Source: a virus
Virus record (IMG/VR): IMGVR_UViG_3300043411_000407
Location: 1-34,665 of that record
Direction: 5' to 3' (one strand)
DNA: 34,665 nt
Both the position numbers and the translations under genes were made by a program. Shown here one piece after another: positions 5,597-13,602 of the stretch (positions are counted from its first letter, which is position 1; every line of letters starts with the position of its first letter). The notes under the pieces are model-generated. The model saw nothing but the letters and a program-made list of their open reading frames with translations. It was not told where the DNA came from and did not search any database.

Positions 5597-7966
5597 ATGT
5601 CGGACAAACAGAGTGAAAAAGAGCTTGCTGATAATAAAATAGTTAGCGATATGCTTAGGGATTTTAAGCTATCCTCGGAAGCTGAAGCGGATAACCGCAC
5701 CCGCGCTTTGTTTATTTTAGACTTTATTCGCCCCGGCTCTAAACAGTTTAGCGATGCACAAGTTGCAGCTCGTGGCAACCGCCCCTCTTATTCGTTTAAC
5801 CAGCTCCCTAAGTTTGGCAGACAAGTCATTAACGACCAATGGCAGAACGTACCGCAGATTAAATATGTCCCTAAAAACGACTCAAACGTAGATAAAGCTG
5901 AGGTCTTAGAGGATAAAATCCGTGAGGTGCAAGCACAAGGCTGCGCTCAAACAGCGTATAAACTAGCCATTGCCAACCAGATTAACATGGGCTGGGCTTA
6001 TTTTGCCTTCGGCACGGAATACGATAGCGATGAAACAAACGACCAAAACATTTATATTCGTCAGATTCCTAATCCCTTCCTAGTGTATGACGACCCCGCT
6101 ACTCGTGAACAGGATAGAAGTGACCGCCGTTTTATCATTGAAGTAGAGGACTTGCCGCGTTCAGAATTTAACAGCCAGAACGATAGGGACTACAGCGAGA
6201 GTGAGTTAGTTTCAATTGGCAGTGAATATCCCGATTGGGCAACAATGGGTAAAGACCTCGTTAGAGTAGGACATTACTGGCGTATTGAACATGACAAGGA
6301 AACTGTATGGTTTAATAAGAAAACAGGCGCAAAAGTCATCGAAAAGCCCGATGATAAAGAGAATTATAACGAGCGTGAGATTAAAAAACCACGTGTAATG
6401 TATTACAAATGCACTGCTACAGAATTACTAGAGAAGCGTGAGTGGATTGGCAAACATATTCCGTTCTGCTTTGTAGAGGGCAATAAAAGTATTGTAGACG
6501 GCAAAACCTATTATACCGGTCTTTACGAAGACATGGTATCTACTCAGGTACTCTATAACTACGCAACCAACACCGCTATTGAGCTTGCAGAATCAGCCCC
6601 TATTGCGCCGTTTATTGGTGATTCTAGGGCGTTTAAAGGATATGAGAAGTATTACGACACAGCCAATACGAAAAACTACTCATACCTTCCATTTAATGCC
6701 ATTGACGAGAACGGGAACCCTATCCCCGCCCCGCAGCGTATGCAGAATGGTGCGGATTTAGGGTCGGCAGTATCACTCATTCAAATGGCAGAGCAGAATT
6801 TCTACGGCACTTCTGGTATTTATCCTGCCTCATTAGGGCAACAATCCAACGAGAAATCTGGTAAAGCTATTATTGCACGCCAGAAGGAAGGTGATGTATC
6901 TACCTCTAACTATGCTGATTGTTTTGGTAGGGCTTTGCAATATGGCGGTATTATATTTGAGGATTTGTCTAAAAAGATTTACGATGGTGCGCGTGAAATC
7001 CGTGTGATGAGTGAAGATAAAAAGACCCGTACGGTTAAAATAAACCAAAGCTTCCGTGACGAGAAAACTGGCAAGCCGATGAAGTTTGACATGACCAAGG
7101 GCGAACATGAAGTAAATGTAGTTATTGGTGCGAGTTATTCTACAAAACGTGAAGAAGCCAGAGAAGCGCAGATTCAGCTATTCCAAGCTGCACCACAAGC
7201 CATGCTTCCAGCTCTCCCGATGATTATTCGTAATATGGACTGGCCGGGTGCTGATAAAACCGCCGATGCAGTAGAACGTGGCTTACCTCCTGAATTGCGT
7301 GACCCTGAACAAATGCAAGGGGCTATGAAAGATATCCCTCCTGTTGTGGCACAGCAACTAATGCAAGCGCAACAAATCATCCAGCAGCTTGGTGAGCAAT
7401 TACAACAGGCGCAAGCAGTGGCGAATGATAAACAAGCCGAGCAACAGCTAAAAGTTGGCGAATTGCAAGTGAAAGCGCAATCTGCACAATCACAGGCTGA
7501 AAAAGACCAAGCTGACGCAGCTCTTAAAGCTGCCGAATTACAGTTTGAAAGGGAAAAACTCGCTACAGAATCTGCCCTTGAGCAACAGCGTATAAAGCTT
7601 GAAGAAATCAAATACATGGCAGAGCTTCAAAAACAGCCTAACCCAGAGCCAATTAGCGAGAATGGTAGAAACGTTAGTGAGGATGATATGAACATTGACA
7701 AGCTTGGTATAAACGCACTCCAAGGAATCATGGCTGATAAGCAAGCCGAAGCTGAAAAAGAAGCTATGGAGATGGAGCTTCAAGCCAAAGCTATTCAAGT
7801 ACAGGCAGAGAATATCAGCGTAAACCAACAAAACATGGCTATGTTGCTTGAAATGCTAGCGGCGATGAAGGGTAGCTTCGATACGCTTTCCCTTGATATT
7901 CGCGCCCCTAAAAAAGTTGTACGTGACGCAAATGGAGTAGCCTCTGGCGTTGTAACGGTGGTATAA
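5597..7966 (+). CDS. Portal protein, P22 gp1-like
   Basis: Encodes 789 residues, forming the dodecameric ring at the head vertex through which DNA passes. I start it at 5597 because GGGA lies 6 bases upstream; an in-frame ATG at 5585 lacks a ribosome-binding site and would add four residues. The N-terminal 480 residues match P22-family portals in pattern (RPGSKQFSDAQVAARGNRPS near the start, then PNPFLVYDDPATREQDRSD, and the GLYEDMVSTQVLYNYATNTAIELAESAP region). Residues about 570-700 form a very long Gln/Ala-rich coiled coil, equivalent to the barrel of P22 portal, here extended. It follows terL and precedes the scaffold, as expected. Confidence 0.93.
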   Translation: MSDKQSEKELADNKIVSDMLRDFKLSSEAEADNRTRALFILDFIRPGSKQFSDAQVAARGNRPSYSFNQLPKFGRQVINDQWQNVPQIKYVPKNDSNVDKAEVLEDKIREVQAQGCAQTAYKLAIANQINMGWAYFAFGTEYDSDETNDQNIYIRQIPNPFLVYDDPATREQDRSDRRFIIEVEDLPRSEFNSQNDRDYSESELVSIGSEYPDWATMGKDLVRVGHYWRIEHDKETVWFNKKTGAKVIEKPDDKENYNEREIKKPRVMYYKCTATELLEKREWIGKHIPFCFVEGNKSIVDGKTYYTGLYEDMVSTQVLYNYATNTAIELAESAPIAPFIGDSRAFKGYEKYYDTANTKNYSYLPFNAIDENGNPIPAPQRMQNGADLGSAVSLIQMAEQNFYGTSGIYPASLGQQSNEKSGKAIIARQKEGDVSTSNYADCFGRALQYGGIIFEDLSKKIYDGAREIRVMSEDKKTRTVKINQSFRDEKTGKPMKFDMTKGEHEVNVVIGASYSTKREEAREAQIQLFQAAPQAMLPALPMIIRNMDWPGADKTADAVERGLPPELRDPEQMQGAMKDIPPVVAQQLMQAQQIIQQLGEQLQQAQAVANDKQAEQQLKVGELQVKAQSAQSQAEKDQADAALKAAELQFEREKLATESALEQQRIKLEEIKYMAELQKQPNPEPISENGRNVSEDDMNIDKLGINALQGIMADKQAEAEKEAMEMELQAKAIQVQAENISVNQQNMAMLLEMLAAMKGSFDTLSLDIRAPKKVVRDANGVASGVVTVV

Positions 7967-7967
7967 A

Positions 7968-8366
7968 ATGTTTCAAAGTTTTGCCTTCCAAAGTTTTGCT
8001 TTCCAAACGGTAGGGGCTGGCATAGCAGTGGTCACTGCTGCGCTTAATCCAAATGGAGGAAGTCCTTACCGTGACTATACCCCTTCTTATTATGAAGTAG
8101 AGAATCACAGAAAGAAAATAGAAGCATTTAAGGATTCCGAGCGCGAAGCTGAAATACAGCTTAAATCCGTTCAATACAAAATAGAAGACCTTGAATTAAA
8201 AAGGCTTCGCAACCTAGCTGATGAAACCCTACAACTAGAGCTTATTGCCCTTGTGAAGGAGCAATTCATCATCAATGAAATACTCAAAGAGTTACAGATT
8301 AAGAAAGCGGCGATGATGCGGGAGGAAGACGATATTTTAATTTTACTTATGAGCATGTCATTTTAA
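7968..8366 (+). CDS. Hypothetical protein between portal and scaffold
   Basis: Encodes 132 residues. The N-terminus contains a tandem repeat, FQSFA twice followed by FQ, encoded by two adjacent near-identical 15-base units (7974-7988 and 7989-8003). Residues 45-115 are a charged coiled coil. GGTGG stands upstream and the ATG is one base after the portal stop. It sits between portal and scaffold genes and so may be a head-assembly accessory, but nothing identifies it. Confidence 0.6.
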   Translation: MFQSFAFQSFAFQTVGAGIAVVTAALNPNGGSPYRDYTPSYYEVENHRKKIEAFKDSEREAEIQLKSVQYKIEDLELKRLRNLADETLQLELIALVKEQFIINEILKELQIKKAAMMREEDDILILLMSMSF

Positions 8367-8396
8367 CACTTGAATTTAACAGAAAAGGAATGTATT

Positions 8397-9275
8397 ATGG
8401 AGTCAAATAGCAATGAAGTTACCGCCACGGTGGATACTCAAGCAGCTATTTCGGATAGGTACGAAGTCGAAACGAATATTGTTAGCGAGCCTGAAGCTGA
8501 AAAGCCAAAAGACGAGCCAACAAAGGAAGTTAAACAGGATACAGCCGATAAATCTGATTCAGACACGGAACCTTCCGAGGAACCGAACGAATCAAAAACC
8601 ATTAATCCACGGACTGCTGCGAGAAAAGCTGAGAAAGAGCGACTATTGCGTGAAAATGCCGCTGCTGCTGCGAAAAACAGGGAGCTAGAGGCAGAATTAG
8701 CGAAATATAAGCAACCACAGCCAGAAGCTAAGCCCAAGGATTTATCCAAAGAACCTAACATTCAAGATTACGATGATGCGCTTGAGTATAGCCGCGATAT
8801 TGCCAAGTATGAGGCAGTACAGGCTTTCAAACAAGAAACATCAAAGCTAACCCAGCAGAAACAAGTTCAAGCCTATACTGAAAAGCTAGAAGTTGTGAAA
8901 GCCGATAAGCCTGATTTTGAAGAAAAGGTTGGTGCGTTACTTAATAGCGGTTTAGTAACACCAGATATTGAAGGTGTTATTTTATCCTCGAATATGGGGC
9001 CAGAGCTTAGCTATCACTTCGCACAGTATAATGGTGATTTATTAGCACTTCGTGGCTTACCAAAAGAGCTTCTTCCTAAAGCAATAAAAGAGATTGAATC
9101 TTTTATTAAACAGGGTGGCAATCAACAAGAAAAGCCTCGTGTCACACAAGCATCTCCACCTATTACCCCTCCTTCGAGTACAGGCAGAACAAACCGTTCA
9201 GCAAGTTCATACACGCAAGAGGAAATAGAGAACATGCCGTTATACGAGTACAATAAAATATTTGTTAAAAGATAA
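8397..9275 (+). CDS. Scaffolding protein (probable)
   Basis: Encodes 292 residues from the ATG at 8397, which has AGAAAAGGAA six bases upstream; an upstream TTG-initiated extension is less likely. The protein is acidic and low-complexity over about residues 1-75 (many Glu, Ser, Asp, Thr and Lys). A helical region with coiled-coil tendency follows, then a Pro-rich linker and a short C-terminal helix-turn-helix-like tail (YTQEEIENMPLYEYNKIF). In P22-like phages the C-terminal helix pair of scaffold binds coat. Placement between portal and coat plus this composition make it the internal scaffold. Sequence identity to P22 gp8 is not evident. Confidence 0.72.
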   Translation: MESNSNEVTATVDTQAAISDRYEVETNIVSEPEAEKPKDEPTKEVKQDTADKSDSDTEPSEEPNESKTINPRTAARKAEKERLLRENAAAAAKNRELEAELAKYKQPQPEAKPKDLSKEPNIQDYDDALEYSRDIAKYEAVQAFKQETSKLTQQKQVQAYTEKLEVVKADKPDFEEKVGALLNSGLVTPDIEGVILSSNMGPELSYHFAQYNGDLLALRGLPKELLPKAIKEIESFIKQGGNQQEKPRVTQASPPITPPSSTGRTNRSASSYTQEEIENMPLYEYNKIFVKR

Positions 9276-9300
9276 CCACTAAGGGATTTCCTCTTAGTGG
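9276..9300 (+). promoter_or_regulatory. Stem-loop between scaffold and coat genes
   Basis: CCACTAAG (9276-9283) and CTTAGTGG (9293-9300) form a perfect 8-bp stem with a 9-base loop. It starts immediately after the scaffold stop codon and ends 26 bases before the coat ATG. It has no following T-run, so it is not a standard terminator. It more likely stabilises or processes the mRNA, or limits read-through, to raise the coat:scaffold ratio. Confidence 0.55.
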
Positions 9301-9326
9301 CAACAACCATTAAGAGGATTATTCTT

Positions 9327-10571
9327 ATGTCTAACTCAGTGCCTATTCAAACTATTATCGCGAAACGTATGCTTTCGCGCCTTCAAAACAAACTACCAAT
9401 GACTGCCAATGCAAACAAAGATTTCCAAGCGGAACTCTCTGATTCGCAAAAACGTGCTGGCGGTATCATCAACATCACTAAACCGCCTTTGTTCAATGTT
9501 CGCTCTGGCGAAGTAATGGACATTCAAGACACTATCGTCCCTGCTGTAAGCACAAGCCTCAATATGTTTGGTGTTGACGTTTCTGCTAGCCAACTCGACC
9601 TGCAAATCTCTTATGATGCAGTGCAAAATGGTATGATTGACGGTGTACTTGATGGAGCTGCTTCTGCTTTGGCTGCTAAGATTGAAGCTGATGGCTTCGC
9701 TCTTGCGCTTAAAGTTGCAAACGTTGTGGGTACTCCCGGTACTGCAATTACAAACCCTAACATTCTTGCAACTGCTGGCGCACAGATTACTTCCAACGGC
9801 GGTACTATCGGTGGACGCAACCGTGTTGCTTTGCTTAATAGCTTCCAAAACGCAAGCTTTGCTGGCGGTACACAAGCATTCTTTAACCCAGTAAAAACTG
9901 TTAGCGATGCTTATGCTGATGGATTCCTCGGTCAAGGCTATGGCTTCGATTGTTATGACGAGCCTGTTGCTGGTACGTTCACTTCTGGTACTTACGGTGG
10001 TACGCCACTCACCAACGGTGTTCTCACTGCTGGCAACACTATCGTAACCGATGGATGGACTGTGACTACTACTACCCTAAACGTTGGTGATACGTTTACT
10101 ATCGCTGGCTGCTATAACCGCAACCCGCAAACTGGACTTTCTACTGGTGCGCTTAAAAACTTTGTTGTGGCTACTAAAACAGTTACCGATGGTTCTGGTA
10201 ACTCCACAATCACCATTGGTGAAGATGGCATTATCCTCACTGGTCCACGTCAGAACGTTATCAGTGCAACTGGTACTTCAGTAATTGCAGATAACTCTGC
10301 TATCACTGTGACCTCGGGTGCATCTAACACTACTTCTAAACAATCACTTGTTTATGACAAAAACGCCTTCACATTTGCGATGGTTCCACTTGCTAAGGTT
10401 CCAAGCAACATGGGTGTAATGTCAACTGTTGTGAACGATAAGATGAGCGGTCTGTCTATCTCCATGAAAGAAGGCTACGACATTACGAACAACCAACGTG
10501 TTGTGCGTTTTGACGTACTTTATGCATGGCTGGAAACATACCCGCAAATTGCTGCTCGTATCCTCGGTTAA
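9327..10571 (+). CDS. Major capsid protein, P22 coat family
   Basis: Encodes 414 residues from the ATG at 9327, which has AAGAGGATT nearby; a GTG upstream at 9297 lies in the stem-loop and is rejected. HK97-fold coat proteins of the P22 gp5 family are about 430 residues. The pattern fits: an N-terminal helix, the NVRSGEVMDIQDTIVPAVST segment, the GDTFTIAGCYNRNPQTG stretch characteristic of this family, and the C-terminal VVRFDVLYAWLETYPQIAARIL. The middle (about 190-330) would hold the inserted I-domain. It builds the icosahedral head and lies directly after the scaffold. Confidence 0.9.
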   Translation: MSNSVPIQTIIAKRMLSRLQNKLPMTANANKDFQAELSDSQKRAGGIINITKPPLFNVRSGEVMDIQDTIVPAVSTSLNMFGVDVSASQLDLQISYDAVQNGMIDGVLDGAASALAAKIEADGFALALKVANVVGTPGTAITNPNILATAGAQITSNGGTIGGRNRVALLNSFQNASFAGGTQAFFNPVKTVSDAYADGFLGQGYGFDCYDEPVAGTFTSGTYGGTPLTNGVLTAGNTIVTDGWTVTTTTLNVGDTFTIAGCYNRNPQTGLSTGALKNFVVATKTVTDGSGNSTITIGEDGIILTGPRQNVISATGTSVIADNSAITVTSGASNTTSKQSLVYDKNAFTFAMVPLAKVPSNMGVMSTVVNDKMSGLSISMKEGYDITNNQRVVRFDVLYAWLETYPQIAARILG

Positions 10572-10595
10572 TCAACATAATAAGGAGAATATTTT

Positions 10596-10880
10596 ATGGC
10601 TACTGCTACTTCTACTACTAAAACCTCAAGCCTTACGGCTGGTTTTAACGTTTACCCAGACGGCTCGTTTGTTGATGGTACTTTTACTTGCAACGGCACA
10701 ACCGCTGTAACGGTATCAAATACAAGCCTAGCTGCTGGTCACAGCATTCTTGTTACGCTTGTGACTCCGGGCGGTACTGTTGGTGCACTTCCTGCGGTTA
10801 AAACCCGTACAAACGGTACTGGCTTTACCATCGCTGGTACGGCTTCAGACACTTCAATCTATAGCTATAAACTAATCTAG
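10596..10880 (+). CDS. Small beta-rich virion protein, possible head decoration
   Basis: Encodes 94 residues, Thr/Ser/Gly/Ala-rich with alternating hydrophobic residues, so almost certainly an all-beta sandwich. It is shaped like small capsid decoration or fibre knob proteins (FNVYPDGSFVDGTFTCNGTT, TVSNTSLAAGHSILVTLVTP). ATAAGGAGAAT lies upstream. It directly follows coat, the usual place for decoration proteins. No family is assigned from sequence. Confidence 0.6.
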   Translation: MATATSTTKTSSLTAGFNVYPDGSFVDGTFTCNGTTAVTVSNTSLAAGHSILVTLVTPGGTVGALPAVKTRTNGTGFTIAGTASDTSIYSYKLI

Positions 10881-10882
10881 TT

Positions 10883-11020
10883 ATGGCTAAGAAAGTGTTG
10901 AAAGACGCTGATGCTCAAGAATCGGAGGTGGTGCAAACCATCTCCGAGGAAGAGTACCAACGCCGCATCTTACTTGATGTGAGTGACCCACTTTACATTA
11001 ATCCTTCATACGACAGGTAA
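10883..11020 (+). CDS. 45-residue hypothetical protein
   Basis: A 45-codon ORF two bases after the previous stop and three bases before the next gene. Charged and helical in the middle (ISEEEYQRRILLDVSDPLY), with a basic N-terminus. It is in the tightly packed head operon, which favours it being real. Not recognised; in related phages a small head-completion peptide can occupy this place. Confidence 0.5.
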   Translation: MAKKVLKDADAQESEVVQTISEEEYQRRILLDVSDPLYINPSYDR

Positions 11021-11023
11021 ATT

Positions 11024-11740
11024 ATGGCATATACCGCCCTTAATCTAATTACGGATGTGTTATTGGATATGGGCGTGATTGCCGACCAAGAAACCCCCAC
11101 TGCTGCACAAAGCGTGGGGGCTTTGGTTAAACTTAACGACCTGATTGAATCGTGGAATATTGACCCTTTAAAGCTTTACGGCGCATCACAACGATTAATG
11201 CCGTTTGTGGCTAATCAAGCTTCTTATACTATTGGTGATGGTGGGAATTTAAACATTCCTAGACCAGACGCCATAGATGAAGCATTTGTGCGTAATACAT
11301 TCGCTATTGCAACGCAGCAACAAGATATCCCCATTACAGTCCTCACCGACCAGCAATGGGCAGAAATACCCACTAAAGGGCAAATAGGCTCTTACCCATA
11401 CGCAGTGTGGTTCAACATGACATACCCACTCATTACGGCTTATGTTACCCCTATCCCAACGAGTTCAAACTATAGCCTAATGTTCTTTGACAAAAATCCT
11501 ATTGGCGAATTGACATTAAGCACAGTTTTAACATTCCCGCCTGGATATAAAAGAGCGCTAAAATACGGGCTTTATATCGAGCTTGCGCCTAGCTATCAAA
11601 TTGAAATACCGCAGGGCATAGCTTCGCTTGCTGCGACTTCAAAAGCGTCTATTGATAGGCAAAATACAGAAATAAACGAATTAGAAACAAGCGGCGTAGT
11701 TCGCTATGATATTTACAGCAACACCATAAGGAATTTGTAA
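11024..11740 (+). CDS. Head-to-tail adaptor / tail accessory factor, P22 gp4-like
   Basis: Encodes 238 residues. The N-terminal 75 residues (ALNLITDVLLDMGVIADQETP, LVKLNDLIESWNIDPLKLYG) are characteristic of the P22 gp4 tail-accessory family, with the Asn/Glu-Ser-Trp motif. Then comes a beta-rich region with IPRPDAIDEAFVRN and YPLITAYVTPIP. The protein plugs the portal after packaging and is the platform on which the tail needle and gp10 assemble. The order gp4-gp10 is exactly as in P22. Whether it has the muralytic activity reported for P22 gp4 cannot be seen here. Confidence 0.85.
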   Translation: MAYTALNLITDVLLDMGVIADQETPTAAQSVGALVKLNDLIESWNIDPLKLYGASQRLMPFVANQASYTIGDGGNLNIPRPDAIDEAFVRNTFAIATQQQDIPITVLTDQQWAEIPTKGQIGSYPYAVWFNMTYPLITAYVTPIPTSSNYSLMFFDKNPIGELTLSTVLTFPPGYKRALKYGLYIELAPSYQIEIPQGIASLAATSKASIDRQNTEINELETSGVVRYDIYSNTIRNL

Positions 11741-13144
11741 ATGGAAGCTGGGGTCGTTGGAGGCAGTTCACAGGAGCTATCTTTACCGTTCAACGCTGAG
11801 CGTACCGTAAACATGTATGCAGTTTTAGACCAGCGTGGAAAGAAACCAGCTTCTTTATATTCTCGCCCCGGTAATTCTCAATTTACTTCTGTTGGTGCGG
11901 GTGCTGGACGCGGCGGGTTTGCTTCGACAAATGATAGAGTATTTTCAGTATCAGGTGCAGAATTTTACGAAATATTTGCAGACGGTACTTTTACTTTAAG
12001 AGGCAATCTCAATACAAGCTCTGGCAACATTACAATGGCAGAAAACGGCTTTCAGCTAGCTATTTGTGATGGCAGGGATTTGTATATTTTTACCTACGCA
12101 ACTAACATATTTCAGTGGGTGGTGAGTGCTAATCTTCCGAGTGCGTCAAGTGTGATATTCTTGGGGGGTTATTTTGTTGTAAACCGCTCTCACACAAGCG
12201 GAATATTTCAGATTTCAGCACCTTATGACGGCACTACATGGGGAGCTTTGGACTTCGCAACGGCTGAATCAAGCCCAGACAACTTAGTGAGAGTTGCCAA
12301 CGTGTTCGGACAGTTGTGGCTATTTGGCGATTTAACAATCGAAGTATGGAGCAACACAGGTGCTGCTTCTTTCCCATTCCAACGATTAAACAGTGCGGCT
12401 AACTTAGCGGTAGGTTCGGTAGCCCCCGATTCAATCCTACAAATTGACAACACGGTTTACTGGGTAGGGAAAGATAATAACGGTGCTGGGATAGTTTACA
12501 AAGCGGATGGATTCACCCCGCAAAGACTATCCACGGAAGCTATTGAGATTCGCATCCAATCTGCTCCTAGTATCACCACTTTAAAAGCAATGTCGTATCA
12601 AGAGGCGGGGCATACGTTTTATATCATTACGGGCGGCGGAATGGAAACTGCCCTAGTGTATGATATATCCACTAGATTATGGTGCGAATGGGCGTATTTT
12701 AACAGCAACGGTGACTATGAGTTGCCACTAACAAACTACTTATTTTATGCGTTTGATAAGACCCTAGCACTCGACAGAAACAGCGGGAAAATATACCACC
12801 AAAGCCAAGCTTATTATTCGGATAATGGCGATGAGATTGCATGTGATAGGATTTTCACTCACATTTTTGATAATGGCAATCCGTTCAGAATTAAAAACCT
12901 AGTGATTAACTTTGAAACTGGCGTAGGCAATACAACCATTTCAGACCCAAAAGCCATGCTTTATTTGTCAAATGATGGTGGGAGAACATTCTACACCTAT
13001 TATGAAACTTTCCTTGGAAAGATAGGCAAATTCCTCACTCGTGCGGTGTTTTGGCGGTTAGGAAGACATAGGCAATGTACTTTTCGTGTGAGAGTGACTG
13101 ATTCTGTAAAGCGAGTAATTACAGGAGGGCAGTTCAATGAGTAA
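11741..13144 (+). CDS. Packaged-DNA stabilisation / tail hub protein, P22 gp10-like
   Basis: Encodes 467 residues, the same length as P22 gp10 (about 470). The N-terminal signature QELSLPFNAERTVNMYAV followed by GKKPASLYSRPG is typical of this family. The rest is a beta-propeller-like repeat of short strands with WLFGDLTIEVWSNTG as a conserved centre. It forms the tail hub below gp4 and carries the tailspikes. The start abuts the previous stop and the stop overlaps the next gene by eight bases. Confidence 0.88.
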   Translation: MEAGVVGGSSQELSLPFNAERTVNMYAVLDQRGKKPASLYSRPGNSQFTSVGAGAGRGGFASTNDRVFSVSGAEFYEIFADGTFTLRGNLNTSSGNITMAENGFQLAICDGRDLYIFTYATNIFQWVVSANLPSASSVIFLGGYFVVNRSHTSGIFQISAPYDGTTWGALDFATAESSPDNLVRVANVFGQLWLFGDLTIEVWSNTGAASFPFQRLNSAANLAVGSVAPDSILQIDNTVYWVGKDNNGAGIVYKADGFTPQRLSTEAIEIRIQSAPSITTLKAMSYQEAGHTFYIITGGGMETALVYDISTRLWCEWAYFNSNGDYELPLTNYLFYAFDKTLALDRNSGKIYHQSQAYYSDNGDEIACDRIFTHIFDNGNPFRIKNLVINFETGVGNTTISDPKAMLYLSNDGGRTFYTYYETFLGKIGKFLTRAVFWRLGRHRQCTFRVRVTDSVKRVITGGQFNE

Positions 13145-13556
13145 GATTTCGGACGCGCCGATAGCTGAGAATGTCATTGATGACTCAAAGAAGGCTCGCC
13201 CTGCATGGGTAGAGTTTTTTGCTAACTTAACTCGTGGTGACGTAGGAACTACGTGGACACCTGTAATCACAAGTTTAACCTCGACAGGAACGCCAACGAT
13301 TAGTGGGGTTTATTATCAGAATCAAGGCTTCACGGATTGGGCTGTAAAGATAGTCCCCGCGACAGATACAAGCTCTACTTTGGGAGTGACTACAATTGCA
13401 CTTCCGTTCTCGGTAACAGCCGACACTATTTGCTCGGTAGTAACAGGAACATCTAATTCTACAGGTATTGTAAATGCATCAGCAAAGCTTGCTTATTTGC
13501 CGACATGGACAACGATAACAACACCGATAACAATTACGGGTAGGGTGAAAAATTAG
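13137..13556 (+). CDS. Virion-associated beta-rich protein
   Basis: Encodes 139 residues. The first 35 (SDAPIAENVIDDSKKARPAWVEFFANL) look like an attachment helix as found at the N-terminus of fibre and needle proteins. The remainder is beta-rich (WTPVITSLTSTGTPTISGVYY and onward). It overlaps the tail-hub gene by eight bases, so it is co-expressed with it. It might be the tail needle or a small fibre tip; the length is short for a needle. Unresolved. Confidence 0.6.
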   Translation: MSKISDAPIAENVIDDSKKARPAWVEFFANLTRGDVGTTWTPVITSLTSTGTPTISGVYYQNQGFTDWAVKIVPATDTSSTLGVTTIALPFSVTADTICSVVTGTSNSTGIVNASAKLAYLPTWTTITTPITITGRVKN

Positions 13557-13566
13557 TTAGAATAAC

Positions 13567-13590
13567 AGTAAAATTTAATGTACAATATAT
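13567..13590 (+). promoter_or_regulatory. Promoter-like element before ejection genes
   Basis: In the 46-base gap before the gene at 13603, AGTAAAATTTAATGTACAAT (13567-13586) matches the arrangement at 5561 and 17848 (AGTAAAA, a short gap, TGTA then an A-rich end). TACAAT at 13581-13586 is a good -10 (5/6), with a poor -35 (TTAGAA 18 bases upstream). Candidate late-region promoter, by eye only. Confidence 0.3.
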
Positions 13591-13602
13591 AGGGGAGTTT
13601 TT

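Noticed and set aside
7174-7617. 147-codon minus-strand frame opposite the portal coiled coil
   Set aside because: Very Cys/Ser/Ala-rich product caused by the Gln/Ala codons of the portal; no ribosome-binding site.
9393-9935. 180-codon minus-strand open frame across the coat gene
   Set aside because: Shadow of the coat gene: Ser/Cys/Asn-rich translation with no domain, start site or promoter.
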